The translations under genes and the position numbers were made by a program. The notes under the pieces are model-generated. The model saw nothing but the letters and a program-made list of their open reading frames with translations. It was not told where the DNA came from and did not search any database. DNA of 64,000 bases from Puniceicoccaceae bacterium (lineage in GTDB: Bacteria; Verrucomicrobiota; Verrucomicrobiia; Opitutales; Coraliomargaritaceae): positions 62,001 to 126,000 of the forward strand of contig JAGYJE010000003.1 of assembly GCA_018402305.1 (NCBI GenBank), written 5' to 3'. Below, piece by piece: positions 35,857-44,792 of the stretch. The stretch's first letter is position 1; each line of letters opens with the position of its first letter.

Positions 35857-35976
35857 GTTGGCGGGATGCGTGATAGGTGATACGTGATGCGTGATGCGGG
35901 ATACGTGATGCGGGATCCGGGATACGTGATCGGGTGGATGTATCCCGGATCTCGTATCTCAAATCCCGCATCACGC
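35857..35976. repeat. large imperfect hairpin repeat (REP/BIME-like) between moxR and DUF58 gene
   Basis: Arms 35889-35925 and 35940-35976, 37 bases each with a 14-base loop, are reverse complements at 29 of 37 positions by my reading (14 outer bases and 12 inner bases perfect). The right arm ends on the base before the moxR stop codon. Left of it (35861-35888) are further GATGCG/GATACG-type direct repeats. The motif GATGCGGGATCCGGG (35907-35921) also lies in the RAYT coding repeat. Confidence 0.85.
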
Positions 35977-36972
35977 CTACGGGACGGGGACGGCTTCGAA
36001 GATAGAGCTGACGAGGGTTTCGCTGGAAATTTCCTCGGCTTCGGCTTCGTAGGAAGGGATGACCCGGTGGCGCAGCACGTCCATACCGATTTCTTTAATG
36101 TCCTGAGGGACAACGTAACTGCGTCCCTGCATGAGCGCCCAGGCCTTGGCGGCGAGTGTCAGACTGATCGTGGCCCGGGGGCTGGCCCCGAACTGGATGT
36201 ATTGCCCGAGCTTGAGTTGGTAGGCCGCCGGATCGCGGGTGGCGAGAATCAGGTCGACAATATAGTCGCGGATTTTCGGGTCGACGTAGACATCGTTGAC
36301 CAGTTTGCGCGCCTCGCTGATCGTCTCCAGCGAGGTGACGGCGCTTACTTTCAAATTGGGATCGGTGGACGACATCCGGTCTAGAATGAGACGCTCGTCC
36401 GCTTTGCTCGGGTAGCCGACCTTGAGCTTGAGCATAAAGCGGTCGACCTGAGCTTCCGGCAGCGGGTAGGTGCCCTCTTGATCGATAGGGTTTTCAGTTG
36501 CGAGCACAAGGAAAGGCTCGGGCAGGGGGAAGGTTTCTTCACCGATGGTCACTTGGTGTTCCTGCATCGCTTCGAGTAGCGCGCTCTGGACCTTAGCGGG
36601 GGCCCGGTTGATTTCGTCGGCGAGCACCAAATTGGCAAAAATGGGGCCTTTCCGCGTGTGGAAAGTGCTCTCCTTTGGGCTATAGATGAGGGTGCCGATG
36701 ATATCGGCGGGAAGCAGATCCGGAGTGAACTGGATGCGCTTGAAATTAGCTGCGGTCGCCGTGGCGAGAGTGCGGATGCTCAGCGTCTTAGCGAGCCCCG
36801 GCACGCCCTCCAGCAAGACGTGACCATTTGCGAGTAGTCCGACCAGTAAGCGATCAACCAAATAGTGTTGGCCGACGATGACCCGGCCGATTTCGTCCCG
36901 CAACACAGGAATCCATTGGATGGCGGATTCGAGTTTGTCGCGATTGTCAAAGGTCTGTGATTTTTGGCTCAT
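35977..36972 (-). CDS. MoxR family AAA+ ATPase (Bat operon)
   Basis: First gene of the Bat operon. The 331-residue ATPase shows Walker A GVPGLAKTLSIRT (about 55), Walker [23 protein letters not shown] (about 118), the VLATENPIDQEGTYPLPEAQVDRF segment and the lid GASPRATISLTLAAKAWALMQGR. It is more closely built to the RavA/MoxR core of DUF58-BatA operons than the copy at 16077, but both share the EINR motif. Divergent from the NtrC-type regulator gene across 106 bases. The hairpin repeat follows directly after its stop. Confidence 0.93.
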   Translation of the reverse strand: MSQKSQTFDNRDKLESAIQWIPVLRDEIGRVIVGQHYLVDRLLVGLLANGHVLLEGVPGLAKTLSIRTLATATAANFKRIQFTPDLLPADIIGTLIYSPKESTFHTRKGPIFANLVLADEINRAPAKVQSALLEAMQEHQVTIGEETFPLPEPFLVLATENPIDQEGTYPLPEAQVDRFMLKLKVGYPSKADERLILDRMSSTDPNLKVSAVTSLETISEARKLVNDVYVDPKIRDYIVDLILATRDPAAYQLKLGQYIQFGASPRATISLTLAAKAWALMQGRSYVVPQDIKEIGMDVLRHRVIPSYEAEAEEISSETLVSSIFEAVPVP

Positions 36973-37078
36973 ATGGTTTTTGGTGGAGTTTTGTTAGTGA
37001 TCCCAAAGAATGACAAGGGAGGTAAGGCTTGGTTTCATGGCAATCAGAATATTGCATCGGCCAGAGAAAGGTGCCTAA

Positions 37079-38461
37079 GTGTCGCGCATGCCAGCAACTA
37101 TACTGATCGTCGACGATGAGAAAAACACCCGCGAGGGTCTGGAGCTTGCTCTTGAAGAGACCTATGAAGTCTACATGGCCTCCGGAGCTGAAGAGGCCTT
37201 CAACCTGATGGACGCCGAGACCTTCGACGTTATCTTAACAGACTTGCGAATGGCCGGAAAGTCGGGGCTGAAAGTAATTGATCGCGCGATCAAGCTGCCC
37301 AACCGTCCTATTTGTATTATGATGACAGCCTACGGGAACGTGGAGACGGCCGTCGAGGCGATGCGCCGGGGGGCCTTTGATTTTTTAACGAAACCGGTCA
37401 GCCTCGAAAAACTGGAACTCCTCATCAAACGCGCCTTGCAGTCGCGGCGGATCGAAGCAGAAAACGTCGTATTGCACGAGCGACTCGACAAGAAATATAG
37501 CTTTGACGGAATCGTGGGGAATTCGCCGCGATGGATCGACGTTCTGGACAAGGTAAAACTCGTCGCACCCTCCAAGGCCACCGTCCTGCTTGAGGGCGAG
37601 ACGGGAACCGGTAAAGAACTCATCGCTCAATCGATTCATCAAAACAGCAGCCGTGCGCGTCAGGCTTTTGTGCCGGTGCATTGTGCCGCGCTGGCAGCAA
37701 ATCTCCTGGAAAGTGAACTTTTTGGCCACGAGAAGGGAGCGTACACCGGAGCGACCGAGCGCCGGATTGGGCGCTTTGAGGCGGCCGACGGGGGGACGCT
37801 CTTTCTCGATGAAATCGGTGAAATCGACGCCTCCACTCAAGTGAAGCTACTGCGTTTTCTGGAGACCCGCAGCTTTGAGCGCCTTGGCAGCTCAAAGCCG
37901 GTCAAGGTGGATGTGCGGCTCGTCTGCGCAACGAACCGGAACCTCGCCGAGATGGCGCAGCGCAAAGAGTTTCGCGAGGACCTGCTCTACCGGCTCAATG
38001 TGGTGACGATTCACCTGCCACCGCTGCGCAAGCGAAAGGAAGACCTTCCGGTGCTCCTGAATCACTACATCGACTACTTCGCAAAAGAAAACGAACTCCC
38101 GCGCATCGAGCTAACGGCCGGAGCGCTGCGCGCCCTCAAGACCTACCGCTGGCCCGGTAACATCCGGGAGCTGCGTAATTTCTGCGAAAACACCGTCGTT
38201 TTGAAGCGCGGCAGCCAGGTGACCGAGCACGATCTCGATCCGAAATACCTCGGAGGCGGCGATCCAGCGGCGGCAGAAGACCTGCCCGGCTTTGATAGCA
38301 GCCCCACACTGAGCCGGGAAGCCAACGAGAAGCGCCTGTTGCGGAATGCCCTGATTAAAGCCAACGGCAACCGGACGAATGCCGCTAAACTCATGGGCAT
38401 CAGTCGCCGGACCTTGCATCGGAAATTGCTCCAGTGGCCCGAACTCGACGTCGCTCACTAA
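37079..38461 (+). CDS. sigma-54-dependent response regulator, NtrC family
   Basis: 460-residue three-domain activator. Receiver domain: D12-D13 acidic pair, phosphoacceptor D55 (LTDLRM) and K in FLTKPVS. AAA+ domain: Walker [25 protein letters not shown] loop for sigma-54 contact (in [14 protein letters not shown]), Walker [14 protein letters not shown] and arginine-rich [12 protein letters not shown]-terminal Fis-type [33 protein letters not shown] at 37079 or ATG at 37088 may start it. The cognate histidine kinase is not adjacent, so the signal is unknown. The gene is divergent from the Bat moxR. Confidence 0.94.
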   Translation: MSRMPATILIVDDEKNTREGLELALEETYEVYMASGAEEAFNLMDAETFDVILTDLRMAGKSGLKVIDRAIKLPNRPICIMMTAYGNVETAVEAMRRGAFDFLTKPVSLEKLELLIKRALQSRRIEAENVVLHERLDKKYSFDGIVGNSPRWIDVLDKVKLVAPSKATVLLEGETGTGKELIAQSIHQNSSRARQAFVPVHCAALAANLLESELFGHEKGAYTGATERRIGRFEAADGGTLFLDEIGEIDASTQVKLLRFLETRSFERLGSSKPVKVDVRLVCATNRNLAEMAQRKEFREDLLYRLNVVTIHLPPLRKRKEDLPVLLNHYIDYFAKENELPRIELTAGALRALKTYRWPGNIRELRNFCENTVVLKRGSQVTEHDLDPKYLGGGDPAAAEDLPGFDSSPTLSREANEKRLLRNALIKANGNRTNAAKLMGISRRTLHRKLLQWPELDVAH

Positions 38462-38579
38462 TGGAAATGACACCGAAACGGCACAGCTTATGGGTTGACT
38501 CTTTGTCTGCGATCCCCAGAGCTGGGGGAGTGACGCAGTTCGTTGCACTCCTCCTTTTAACACCACAACGCATTCAAAG

Positions 38580-39446
38580 ATGAACGTCTACCCCAGAGTC
38601 TTTTTGTTATCCTTGGTTTTCCTTTACTCGCTTCCGGCGCAGGAAATCCGCGTCGCAGCATCCGATTTGCTTTCTGGATATTTAGTCAATCCGCTCACTG
38701 AATACGGTGCCGACCGCAGCATCGAAATTGACATTGACAGCATCGGCAGTTTGCCAGCGCTCGACCAATTACGGGCCAACGAAATTGATCTGGCGGTGAT
38801 TGCCGTGCCGGAGGGAAGCGAGCTGCCCGGGGAGGAGTTCATCGTGCATCCGTTTGCTTACGATGTCGCCGTTGTGGTGGTTAACCAAAATAACCCGATC
38901 AATGAAATAAGCCTTCCGCAATTGGGCGGTATTTTTGGAAGTGATGAGGAATTTAACTTCAACAGCTGGGGAGATCTGGGGCTCTCGGGATGGGGAAGCC
39001 GCAACATCAAGCCACTAGCCGGACCTGCAGAAGCCAGCGTTACGCTGGAGCTATTTAAATACTCGGTATTTGAGCGGGGGAGCATGAAATCCGGTGTGGC
39101 GGTGGTTGATGCTTCCGAAATTGAGGCCCTGTTGAGTTCGGATGCTGCTTCAATTGGAATTCTCTCCGGGATGCCCACAAACCAAAACCTTAAGGTGCTC
39201 ATGGTGTCTTCGGATTCGGCGTCGCCCGGCTTTGGTCCCACCAGCGACAACGTACACTTTGGCGACTACCCGATTCGGCTGGGTTTTTTCATTGTTTACA
39301 AGCAACGCGATCAGGCTCGCTTGAAGCCGGTGGTGCGGCTTCTCCTGGGCGATGTTGTGGCTAACGAGTTGGAGTCTAACCAGTTGATGGCCCTACCCGA
39401 GATGGTGCGGCGCAAGCTATTGGTCGATCTGGACCTTGAGAAATGA
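38580..39446 (+). CDS. PstS-like periplasmic substrate-binding domain protein (orphan)
   Basis: 288 residues with a signal peptide (VFLLSLVFLYSLPAQ) and a PBP fold resembling phosphate-type binding proteins: IRVAASDLLSGYLVNPLTEY, DSIGSLPALDQLRANEIDLAVIAVPEG (matching the SG-----L--G-ADIA-- spacing), VHPFAYDVAVVVVNQNNPINEISLPQLGGIF, cited in parts, and NVHFGDYPIRLGFFIVYK. The conserved phosphate-contacting residues cannot be verified by eye. No pst transporter genes are nearby; the gene sits alone between a sigma-54 regulator and a tRNA gene. Alternative: a phosphate-sensing or polymer-binding accessory. Confidence 0.6.
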   Translation: MNVYPRVFLLSLVFLYSLPAQEIRVAASDLLSGYLVNPLTEYGADRSIEIDIDSIGSLPALDQLRANEIDLAVIAVPEGSELPGEEFIVHPFAYDVAVVVVNQNNPINEISLPQLGGIFGSDEEFNFNSWGDLGLSGWGSRNIKPLAGPAEASVTLELFKYSVFERGSMKSGVAVVDASEIEALLSSDAASIGILSGMPTNQNLKVLMVSSDSASPGFGPTSDNVHFGDYPIRLGFFIVYKQRDQARLKPVVRLLLGDVVANELESNQLMALPEMVRRKLLVDLDLEK

Positions 39447-39484
39447 GGAAAGACCTGGGACGAAGAAAAAAATAAAAAAACGCG

Positions 39485-39513
39485 TTGACATGCGATTTAC
39501 GATTTGGATTGTT
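39485..39513 (+). promoter_or_regulatory. promoter of tRNA-Gly
   Basis: A consensus -35 TTGACA (39485-39490) is followed after 17 bases by ATTGTT (39508-39513), a weak -10; the tRNA begins 17 bases later. Preceded by an A-rich stretch (GAAAAAAATAAAAAAA-like). Confidence 0.5.
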
Positions 39514-39530
39514 TCGTGCCTTCAACTAAT

Positions 39531-39611
<81 letters not shown>

Positions 39612-39646
39612 AAAGCCTCCGGGAAATTGCCCGGGGGCTTTTTTTT
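39612..39646 (+). terminator. Rho-independent terminator after tRNA-Gly
   Basis: 12-bp stem (39612-39623 with 39630-39641, one G-T pair), six-base loop, then eight T. It ends the tRNA transcript and separates it from the ribosomal operon, whose start region follows. Confidence 0.9.
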
Positions 39647-39803
39647 GAAAATCAGAAACTTTTTTTAAATCAGGGATTGACGAAACCGATTTCGCCCTCT
39701 TTTTTCCGTCGCTCGCTTCCCAACTGAGGCGTCTCCCACATTTTTTTAATCTCTAACGCAGGTCTATTAAACGGAGCTTCTGTTCCACCTGCCAATTAGT
39801 ATC

Positions 39804-40448
39804 ATGAACGTAGCCCTACTTGGTAAAAAGATAGGAATGACACAGGTATTTGACGAAAACAATCGTCTCGTGCCGGTGACTGTCATTGAAGCAGGACCTT
39901 GCCCGGTCACGCAGATTAAGTCGTCTGAGAAAGACGGTTATGATGCGGTGCAGATTGGTTTCCGTCCTCAAAAAGAACACCGGCTGTCCAAAGCCGCCCT
40001 CGGGCACTTTAAAAAAGCGGGTGTGGATCCCGTCGCTGAGCTACAAGAGTTCCGCACAAAAGGCACCGCCGATGTGAACGTCGGCGACATGCTGACGGTT
40101 GAGAAGTTTGAAGCGGGCCAGAAGATCGATGTTGTCGGCACGTCAAAGGGGCGCGGTTTCCAAGGTGTGGTCAAGCGCTACGGTTTCGCCGGTGGTCCCG
40201 CATCCCACGGTTCCATGTTCCACCGCCGGGGTGGTTCTTATGGTATGTGCCAGTGGCCGGGTCACGTCATTAAGGGTAAGAAGATGCCCGGGCACATGGG
40301 CGATGTCCGCCGCACCGTGCAAAACCTCGAGATCGTCAAGATCATCGCCGAGAAGAATCTCATCCTGATCAAGGGGAGCGTGCCCGGTTCGCGCGGCGCT
40401 CTCGTCACGGTCCGCACCGCAGTTAAAACCAAAAAGGCGCAAGCGTAA
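39804..40448 (+). CDS. rplC: 50S ribosomal protein L3
   Basis: Early-assembling large-subunit protein contacting the peptidyl-transferase region. The 214 residues begin LLGKKIGMTQVFDE, with the signature block RGFQGVVKRYGFAGGPASHGSMFHRRGGSYG, cited by GFQGV-KR--F-GG--SHGS--HR--G. The C-terminus VKTKKAQA is basic. It is the first recognisable gene of the operon; rpsJ (S10), usually directly upstream, is absent in the preceding 200 bases, where only the tRNA, its terminator and a T-rich leader are present. Confidence 0.97.
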   Translation: MNVALLGKKIGMTQVFDENNRLVPVTVIEAGPCPVTQIKSSEKDGYDAVQIGFRPQKEHRLSKAALGHFKKAGVDPVAELQEFRTKGTADVNVGDMLTVEKFEAGQKIDVVGTSKGRGFQGVVKRYGFAGGPASHGSMFHRRGGSYGMCQWPGHVIKGKKMPGHMGDVRRTVQNLEIVKIIAEKNLILIKGSVPGSRGALVTVRTAVKTKKAQA

Positions 40449-40474
40449 GCTGAGCGACGAAAGGACTCAAAAAG

Positions 40475-41131
40475 ATGAAACTTAAAGTGTACACAGCCGA
40501 CGGGACCCAAAGCGAAGAGAAAGACTTTGCCCAGTTTCCAGTTTTCGAAGGCGATAAGGGTGTGGCTGCGCTACGCCAAGTCGTTCTCGCGCACCAGGCA
40601 AATGCCCGCCAGGGCAACGCATCGACCAAAACCCGCGCCGAGGTGCGTGGTTCGGGTAAGAAGCTTTTCCGCCAAAAAGGCAGCGGCACGGCCCGTCAGG
40701 GTTCACGCCGGGTCCCTCACCAGCGCCACGGTGGTATCGCTCACGGCCCCAAGCCCCGCGACTTCTCGCAAAAGATCAACCGCAAGATGAAGGCGCTCGC
40801 CTTCCAGCGTGCGCTTTTCGAGCGGGCCAGCGAGGGCGGTCTCTCCGTCATCGAAGCGCTTGAAGTGAAAGAGCCGAAGACACAACTCTTCAATAAGGTG
40901 CTGACAACGGTGCTTCCGACACGCGGCAAAGTCCTCATTGTTGACGACCAATTTGAAAACAACGCCGCTTTGGCTGCCCGCAACATCGAGGGGGTTTCCC
41001 TCTCGGAGGCCGGTAACCTGAGCACACTCGACGTCGTGCGCTACCGCCACATTATCGTGAGTGCTAAAGGCATCGAAACCATCATCGCCCGTGCTCAAGG
41101 AAGCAACGGTGCCAACGGAGCTGAGTCATGA
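40475..41131 (+). CDS. rplD: 50S ribosomal protein L4
   Basis: Component of the exit-tunnel constriction; in many bacteria L4 also represses the S10 operon. The 218 residues show the loop RQKGSGTARQGSRRVPHQRHGGIAHGPKPRDF, quoted by GTARQGSRR and HGPKPRDF, then NRKMKALAFQRALFERAS. The C-terminus has a Gly/Ala/Asn tail (GSNGANGAES). Overlaps rplW by four bases; 26 bases follow rplC. Whether L4 autoregulates here cannot be seen. Confidence 0.97.
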   Translation: MKLKVYTADGTQSEEKDFAQFPVFEGDKGVAALRQVVLAHQANARQGNASTKTRAEVRGSGKKLFRQKGSGTARQGSRRVPHQRHGGIAHGPKPRDFSQKINRKMKALAFQRALFERASEGGLSVIEALEVKEPKTQLFNKVLTTVLPTRGKVLIVDDQFENNAALAARNIEGVSLSEAGNLSTLDVVRYRHIIVSAKGIETIIARAQGSNGANGAES

Positions 41132-41418
41132 TCATCGCTGATAAAATTCTTCTCGAATACCGTGTCACGGAAAAGGCAGCCAACCTGTCTGCCAACTTCA
41201 ATCAGTACACCTTCGAAGTGGCTCCTTCGGCGAACCGAATCGAGGTTGCCCGCGCTGTCGCCAAGACCTTCAACGTGGAAGTGACCAAGGTAAACATTCT
41301 CAACAAGAAGCCCAAGGTAAAGGCCGACCGCTCACGTCGCGGTAAGGTAGGCACCAAGGGTGGACATAAAAAAGCTATCGTGACTTTGAAAGAAGGCGAT
41401 AAGATCGAAATCGTTTAA
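41128..41418 (+). CDS. rplW: 50S ribosomal protein L23
   Basis: Exit-site protein that docks trigger factor and SRP. The 96 residues start by overlapping rplD (4 bp) and show the family blocks VTEKAANLSANFNQYTFEVAP, NRIEVARAVAKTFNVEVTKVN and the flexible arm NKKPKVKADRSRRGKVGTKGGHKKA, reduced here to the RG--G-----KKAIVTL part. Standard size and order (L4-L23-L2). Confidence 0.95.
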   Translation: MIIADKILLEYRVTEKAANLSANFNQYTFEVAPSANRIEVARAVAKTFNVEVTKVNILNKKPKVKADRSRRGKVGTKGGHKKAIVTLKEGDKIEIV

Positions 41419-41439
41419 GCACGAAGGGGACCCATTACC

Positions 41440-42285
41440 ATGCCACTCGTAGATTCCAGACCATTGACTCCCGGCCAGCGTTTCCTCACCCGAAACAAGC
41501 AGGAAGTCTCCAAGAAAAAACCGGAGCGCCGTCTCGTTACCCGCGTGCACGACAAGCAAGGCCGTAATTGCTACGGTCGTATCACGTCGCGCCGCCGCGG
41601 TGGTGGCCACAAGCGCATCTATCGGATCATCGATTTCCGCCGCGAAAAGCTGGACATTCCAGCAAAGGTACAGGCGATTGAGTATGATCCCAATCGCTCG
41701 GCTAACCTGGCTTTGCTGGCCTACGCGGACGGCGAGAAACGCTACATCCTTGCGCCCCGCGGCGTCCAGGCTGGCGATACGCTGCTCAGCACGAACAACC
41801 GCGTCGAGTTCGCCCCGGGCTATTGCATGCCGCTGGCAGTCATTCCTCCCGCCACGAAGATCCACGCGATTGAGCTCCACCCTGGCCGCGGTGCACAGAT
41901 TGCACGCTCTGCCGGACAATCGGCACAGTTGGTTTCGGTTGATGGGGACCGCGCTACGGTGAAAATGCCTTCTGGTGAAATCCGCTTCCTCAATTCACGT
42001 TGCCGCGCCACGATTGGCACGGTCGGTAACATTGAGCACGAAAACCAGAGCCTCGGCAAAGCCGGCCGCAGTCGCTGGCTCGGTCGCCGCCCCCGTGTTC
42101 GCGGTGTCGCGATGAATCCTGTCGATCACCCTATGGGTGGTGGTGAGGGCCGCACTTCCGGTGGGGGTCACCCTCAGTCTCCTTGGGGGCAGCTCTCCAA
42201 GGGCTTCCCGACTCGTAAGAAGTCCAACCCAACCAATTCTCAAATCGTTGTGCGTCGTAATGGCCGCCAGTTGAAGAAACGATAA
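41440..42285 (+). CDS. rplB: 50S ribosomal protein L2
   Basis: Essential for subunit joining and peptidyl transfer. The 281-residue protein has the usual start ([10 protein letters not shown]), the RNA-binding repeat region [19 protein letters not shown], and the C-terminal signature [22 protein letters not shown] with H-P---GG-EGR. It follows rplW by 21 bases. Somewhat longer than typical by a few residues at the C-terminus (RNGRQLKKR). No departures in the catalytic-centre histidine segment. Confidence 0.98.
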   Translation: MPLVDSRPLTPGQRFLTRNKQEVSKKKPERRLVTRVHDKQGRNCYGRITSRRRGGGHKRIYRIIDFRREKLDIPAKVQAIEYDPNRSANLALLAYADGEKRYILAPRGVQAGDTLLSTNNRVEFAPGYCMPLAVIPPATKIHAIELHPGRGAQIARSAGQSAQLVSVDGDRATVKMPSGEIRFLNSRCRATIGTVGNIEHENQSLGKAGRSRWLGRRPRVRGVAMNPVDHPMGGGEGRTSGGGHPQSPWGQLSKGFPTRKKSNPTNSQIVVRRNGRQLKKR

Positions 42286-42301
42286 TTCAATTTAACCCGC
42301 T

Positions 42302-42565
42302 ATGTCTCGTTCCGTAAAAAAAGGATTCTTTGTCGACCCGCACCTTGCAAAAAAGGTGGGCGTCGCCCAAGCCAACAACGACCGCAAGCCGATCCAAACC
42401 TGGTCGCGCCGCTCCACGATCACGCCGGATTTTGTTGGGCTTAACTTCAATGTGCACAACGGCCGCAGTTTTCTGCCCGTCTACGTCACGGAAAACATGG
42501 TTGGGCACAAACTCGGCGAGTTTGCACCGACCCGCACCTTCAAGGGGCACCCGACCGGCAAGTAA
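42302..42565 (+). CDS. rpsS: 30S ribosomal protein S19
   Basis: Small-subunit head protein near the A-site finger. The 87 residues begin [19 protein letters not shown] and include [50 protein letters not shown], identified by [22 protein letters not shown] and TR-F. Next comes an inserted unknown gene rather than rplV directly, 47 bases on. Confidence 0.97.
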   Translation: MSRSVKKGFFVDPHLAKKVGVAQANNDRKPIQTWSRRSTITPDFVGLNFNVHNGRSFLPVYVTENMVGHKLGEFAPTRTFKGHPTGK

Positions 42566-42612
42566 TCCACCGGACCCGTCCAGCCACCTTTTTCACAGTT
42601 AAACAAATCGTC

Positions 42613-42990
42613 ATGCAAGCACTCCGCATAGCACAATCACTCGTTGTTTTCCTCCTTTTGGGGGTGGGCGCGTTGGTGAATGTCTTGAGTGCGGCTCGTG
42701 CTGAGGTTCCGGCCTTTGTTCAAGGCTCACTTCACAGCGCAAATGCGGCCAGGGTGGCGGAAGTCATCCCGACTCTGGCAACCGACGTGGTCATCCTTGC
42801 CGGGGGACTGGAGGACGGCCTCCGTCTGGGCATGGTCTGCCGGGTAACACGCGGCCCCAAGGCGATTGGGGAACTCATCATCATCGAATCTCGTAGCGAC
42901 CGCTCCGCAGGACTTATCCTCGAACTGGTCGAAGAATCCACTATACAAGCGGGCGACATCGCTCGAATCAAAACCCTTCAAAACAGCTGA
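42613..42990 (+). CDS. unknown exported protein inserted in the ribosomal operon (FlgT_C-like domain possible)
   Basis: Not recognised. The 125 residues have a signal peptide or membrane anchor (SLVVFLLLGVGALVNVLSAARA, residues about 9-30) and a small beta domain of about 90 residues: ILAGGLEDGLRLGMVCRVTRGPKAIGELIIIESRSDRSAGLIL, recognisable in fragments as G--DGL--GM---V-R----IGE--I, then ELVEESTIQAGDIARIKT. That order (low-G turn, 'G-V-V' strand, 'I-ES' strand, 'GD' end) resembles the C-terminal domain of flagellar FlgT and some CsgG-associated proteins. It sits in frame of transcription between rpsS (47 bp) and rplV (5 bp), which is unusual for an exported protein. A protein product is not proven. 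Confidence 0.7.
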   Translation: MQALRIAQSLVVFLLLGVGALVNVLSAARAEVPAFVQGSLHSANAARVAEVIPTLATDVVILAGGLEDGLRLGMVCRVTRGPKAIGELIIIESRSDRSAGLILELVEESTIQAGDIARIKTLQNS

Positions 42991-42995
42991 ATCTC

Positions 42996-43331
42996 ATGCA
43001 GGTCCAAGCCTACACCAAATACGCCCGTATGTCGCCCCGCAAGGTGCGCGAGATCACCAAGGCCATCCAAGGTCGCAACGCCGCCGAAGCGGTTGAAGTT
43101 CTTCGCTTCATCCCGCGCAAGTCGGCACGTCTCGTGAGCAAGACCCTCCAGTCGGCGATCGCGAACGCGGAAAATAACAACAATCTCTCTTCGGATGCCC
43201 TGAAGATTGAGTCGGCAACGGTTGAGCAAGGCCCCACGTTCAAGCGGTTTCGTCCCGCGGCCCGTGGTTCTGCCCATCCTTACAAGAAGGCGACCAGCCA
43301 CATCCGTATCATCCTCAGCGACGAGGCCTAA
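42996..43331 (+). CDS. rplV: 50S ribosomal protein L22
   Basis: Exit-tunnel wall protein. The 111 residues start QVQAYTKYARMSPRKVREI and contain the family blocks ARLVSKTLQSAIANAENNN and the C-terminal beta-hairpin RFRPAARGSAHPYKKATSHIRIIL, with the tunnel loop R-----RG----KK-TSHI. It starts five bases after the inserted unknown gene. Typical size. Confidence 0.97.
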   Translation: MQVQAYTKYARMSPRKVREITKAIQGRNAAEAVEVLRFIPRKSARLVSKTLQSAIANAENNNNLSSDALKIESATVEQGPTFKRFRPAARGSAHPYKKATSHIRIILSDEA

Positions 43332-43363
43332 TTTTCGAACGACTTTAACGACACCTACGAATT

Positions 43364-43996
43364 ATGGGACAAAAAGTACATCCAACCGGCTTTCGCCTGG
43401 CAGTTACCCGCGACTGGGACTCCCGCTGGTATGCGAACAAGGAGCAGTTTCCTGAATACATCAAGGAGGATCATACCATCCGCACCTTCCTGACGGAGAA
43501 ACTTCGCTACGCGTCCGTGCCTCGCATTTTCATTGAGCGCGCGTCCGGTCGAATTCGCGTCAAAATTTACACGGCGCGCCCGGGTGTGGTGATCGGTCGT
43601 AAAGGTGCCGAGTTGGACAAGCTCAAGGCTCAGTTGAACAAAAAGGTCAACAAAGACATCATGCTCGACATTCAAGAGGTCAAGCGTCCGGATCTTTCAG
43701 CTCAACTTGTTGCGGAAAACGTTGCTCTCCAACTGGAGCGTCGCATCGCGTTTCGTCGCGCCATGAAGCGTGCGGTTCAGACCACGATGGCCATGGGTGC
43801 CGACGGCATCCGCATCCAGTGCTCCGGTCGCCTGGGCGGCGCGGACATCGCGCGGACCGAGCAGCAACGTCAGGGCCGTGTGCCCTTGCAAACACTGCGG
43901 GCCAACATCAACTACGGATTCTTCGAAGCCAGCACCGTCTATGGTATTATCGGCGTAAAATGCTGGATCTGCCTGCCCGAAGACGAAAACGCCTAA
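43364..43996 (+). CDS. rpsC: 30S ribosomal protein S3
   Basis: mRNA-entry protein of the small-subunit head. The 210 residues begin GQKVHPTGFRLAVTRDWDSRWYA and include the KH-domain block RPGVVIGRKGAELDKLKAQL (a GxxG loop) and the C-terminal signature GVKCWICLPEDENA (GVKVWI-). Between it and rplP are 115 bases with no gene I can defend. Confidence 0.97.
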   Translation: MGQKVHPTGFRLAVTRDWDSRWYANKEQFPEYIKEDHTIRTFLTEKLRYASVPRIFIERASGRIRVKIYTARPGVVIGRKGAELDKLKAQLNKKVNKDIMLDIQEVKRPDLSAQLVAENVALQLERRIAFRRAMKRAVQTTMAMGADGIRIQCSGRLGGADIARTEQQRQGRVPLQTLRANINYGFFEASTVYGIIGVKCWICLPEDENA

Positions 43997-44111
43997 GGCG
44001 CTCACGACAGACTCGAAACTTCAAACTCGAACGCTCGGATTCAATGGGTAAGTTCCTCCGCGAGCGGCTCGAAACGAAATTACAAACACAACACTTTAAA
44101 CACAGCGAACC

Positions 44112-44528
44112 ATGGCACTTCTTCCATCACGTACAAAATACCGTAAGGTCCACAAAGGCCGCATTTACGGCACCGCGCAAAAGGGCAACTTCCTCGCTTT
44201 CGGTGATTTCGGTATCCAATCGCTCACTCGTGGCCGCATGACCTCCCAGCAGATCGAGGCGGCTCGTGTCGCCATGACCCGTAGCTTGAAGCGTAAGGGT
44301 AAAGTCTGGATCCGTGTCTTCCCGCACAAGCCGGTCACCAAAAAACCCGCAGAAACCCGCATGGGTAAGGGTAAGGGCTCGGTTGAAAAGTGGGTCGCCG
44401 TGATCAAGCCCGGCACTATGCTCTTCGAAGTGGCCGGCTGCTCCGCGACCGCTGCGCGCGAAGCCCTTCGCCTCGCCGACACCAAACTTCCTTTCCACTG
44501 CCGTTTCGTCTCCCGCGACGAAGGCTAA
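44112..44528 (+). CDS. rplP: 50S ribosomal protein L16
   Basis: Large-subunit protein binding tRNA near the A-site. The 138-residue sequence starts [20 protein letters not shown], includes [72 protein letters not shown], recognised by I-AAR-A---, W-R-FP-KP-T-KP-E-RMGKGKG and the ending [13 protein letters not shown]. Normal size. Confidence 0.97.
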   Translation: MALLPSRTKYRKVHKGRIYGTAQKGNFLAFGDFGIQSLTRGRMTSQQIEAARVAMTRSLKRKGKVWIRVFPHKPVTKKPAETRMGKGKGSVEKWVAVIKPGTMLFEVAGCSATAAREALRLADTKLPFHCRFVSRDEG

Positions 44529-44557
44529 ATTTTCACATCCCGTAGGAGATCCTGCAC

Positions 44558-44761
44558 ATGAAAACCAAAGATATCCGCGAAATGTCCGAAGCTGAAATCG
44601 TAAAATCACTCCGTGACACCCGTGACGAGCGCGTCCTTCTCCGCATGCAAAAGCAAACCGGGCAGGTCGAGCACCCGCACCACTTTAAGGAAATGAGCCG
44701 TAAGATCGCTCGTCTCGAAACCATTCTCAAAGAAAAGAAGTTGGCTTCCGCCAACGTCTAA
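44558..44761 (+). CDS. rpmC: 50S ribosomal protein L29
   Basis: Small exit-site protein. The 67 residues begin KTKDIREMSEAEIVKSLRDTRDERVLLRMQKQTGQVEHPH, identified by the L29 order EL/I-K-L---R-E---LR-Q--TGQ and the ending RLETILKEKKLA. It follows rplP by 29 bases and precedes rpsQ by 31. Typical two-helix protein. Confidence 0.93.
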   Translation: MKTKDIREMSEAEIVKSLRDTRDERVLLRMQKQTGQVEHPHHFKEMSRKIARLETILKEKKLASANV

Positions 44762-44792
44762 GACCGCCCAAGCTCTTTAGCCATTCAAGTAT

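Noticed and set aside
44044..44111. small reading frame starting MGKFLRERL between rpsC and rplP
   Set aside because: It runs into rplP in another frame and has no conserved counterpart; treated as spacer.
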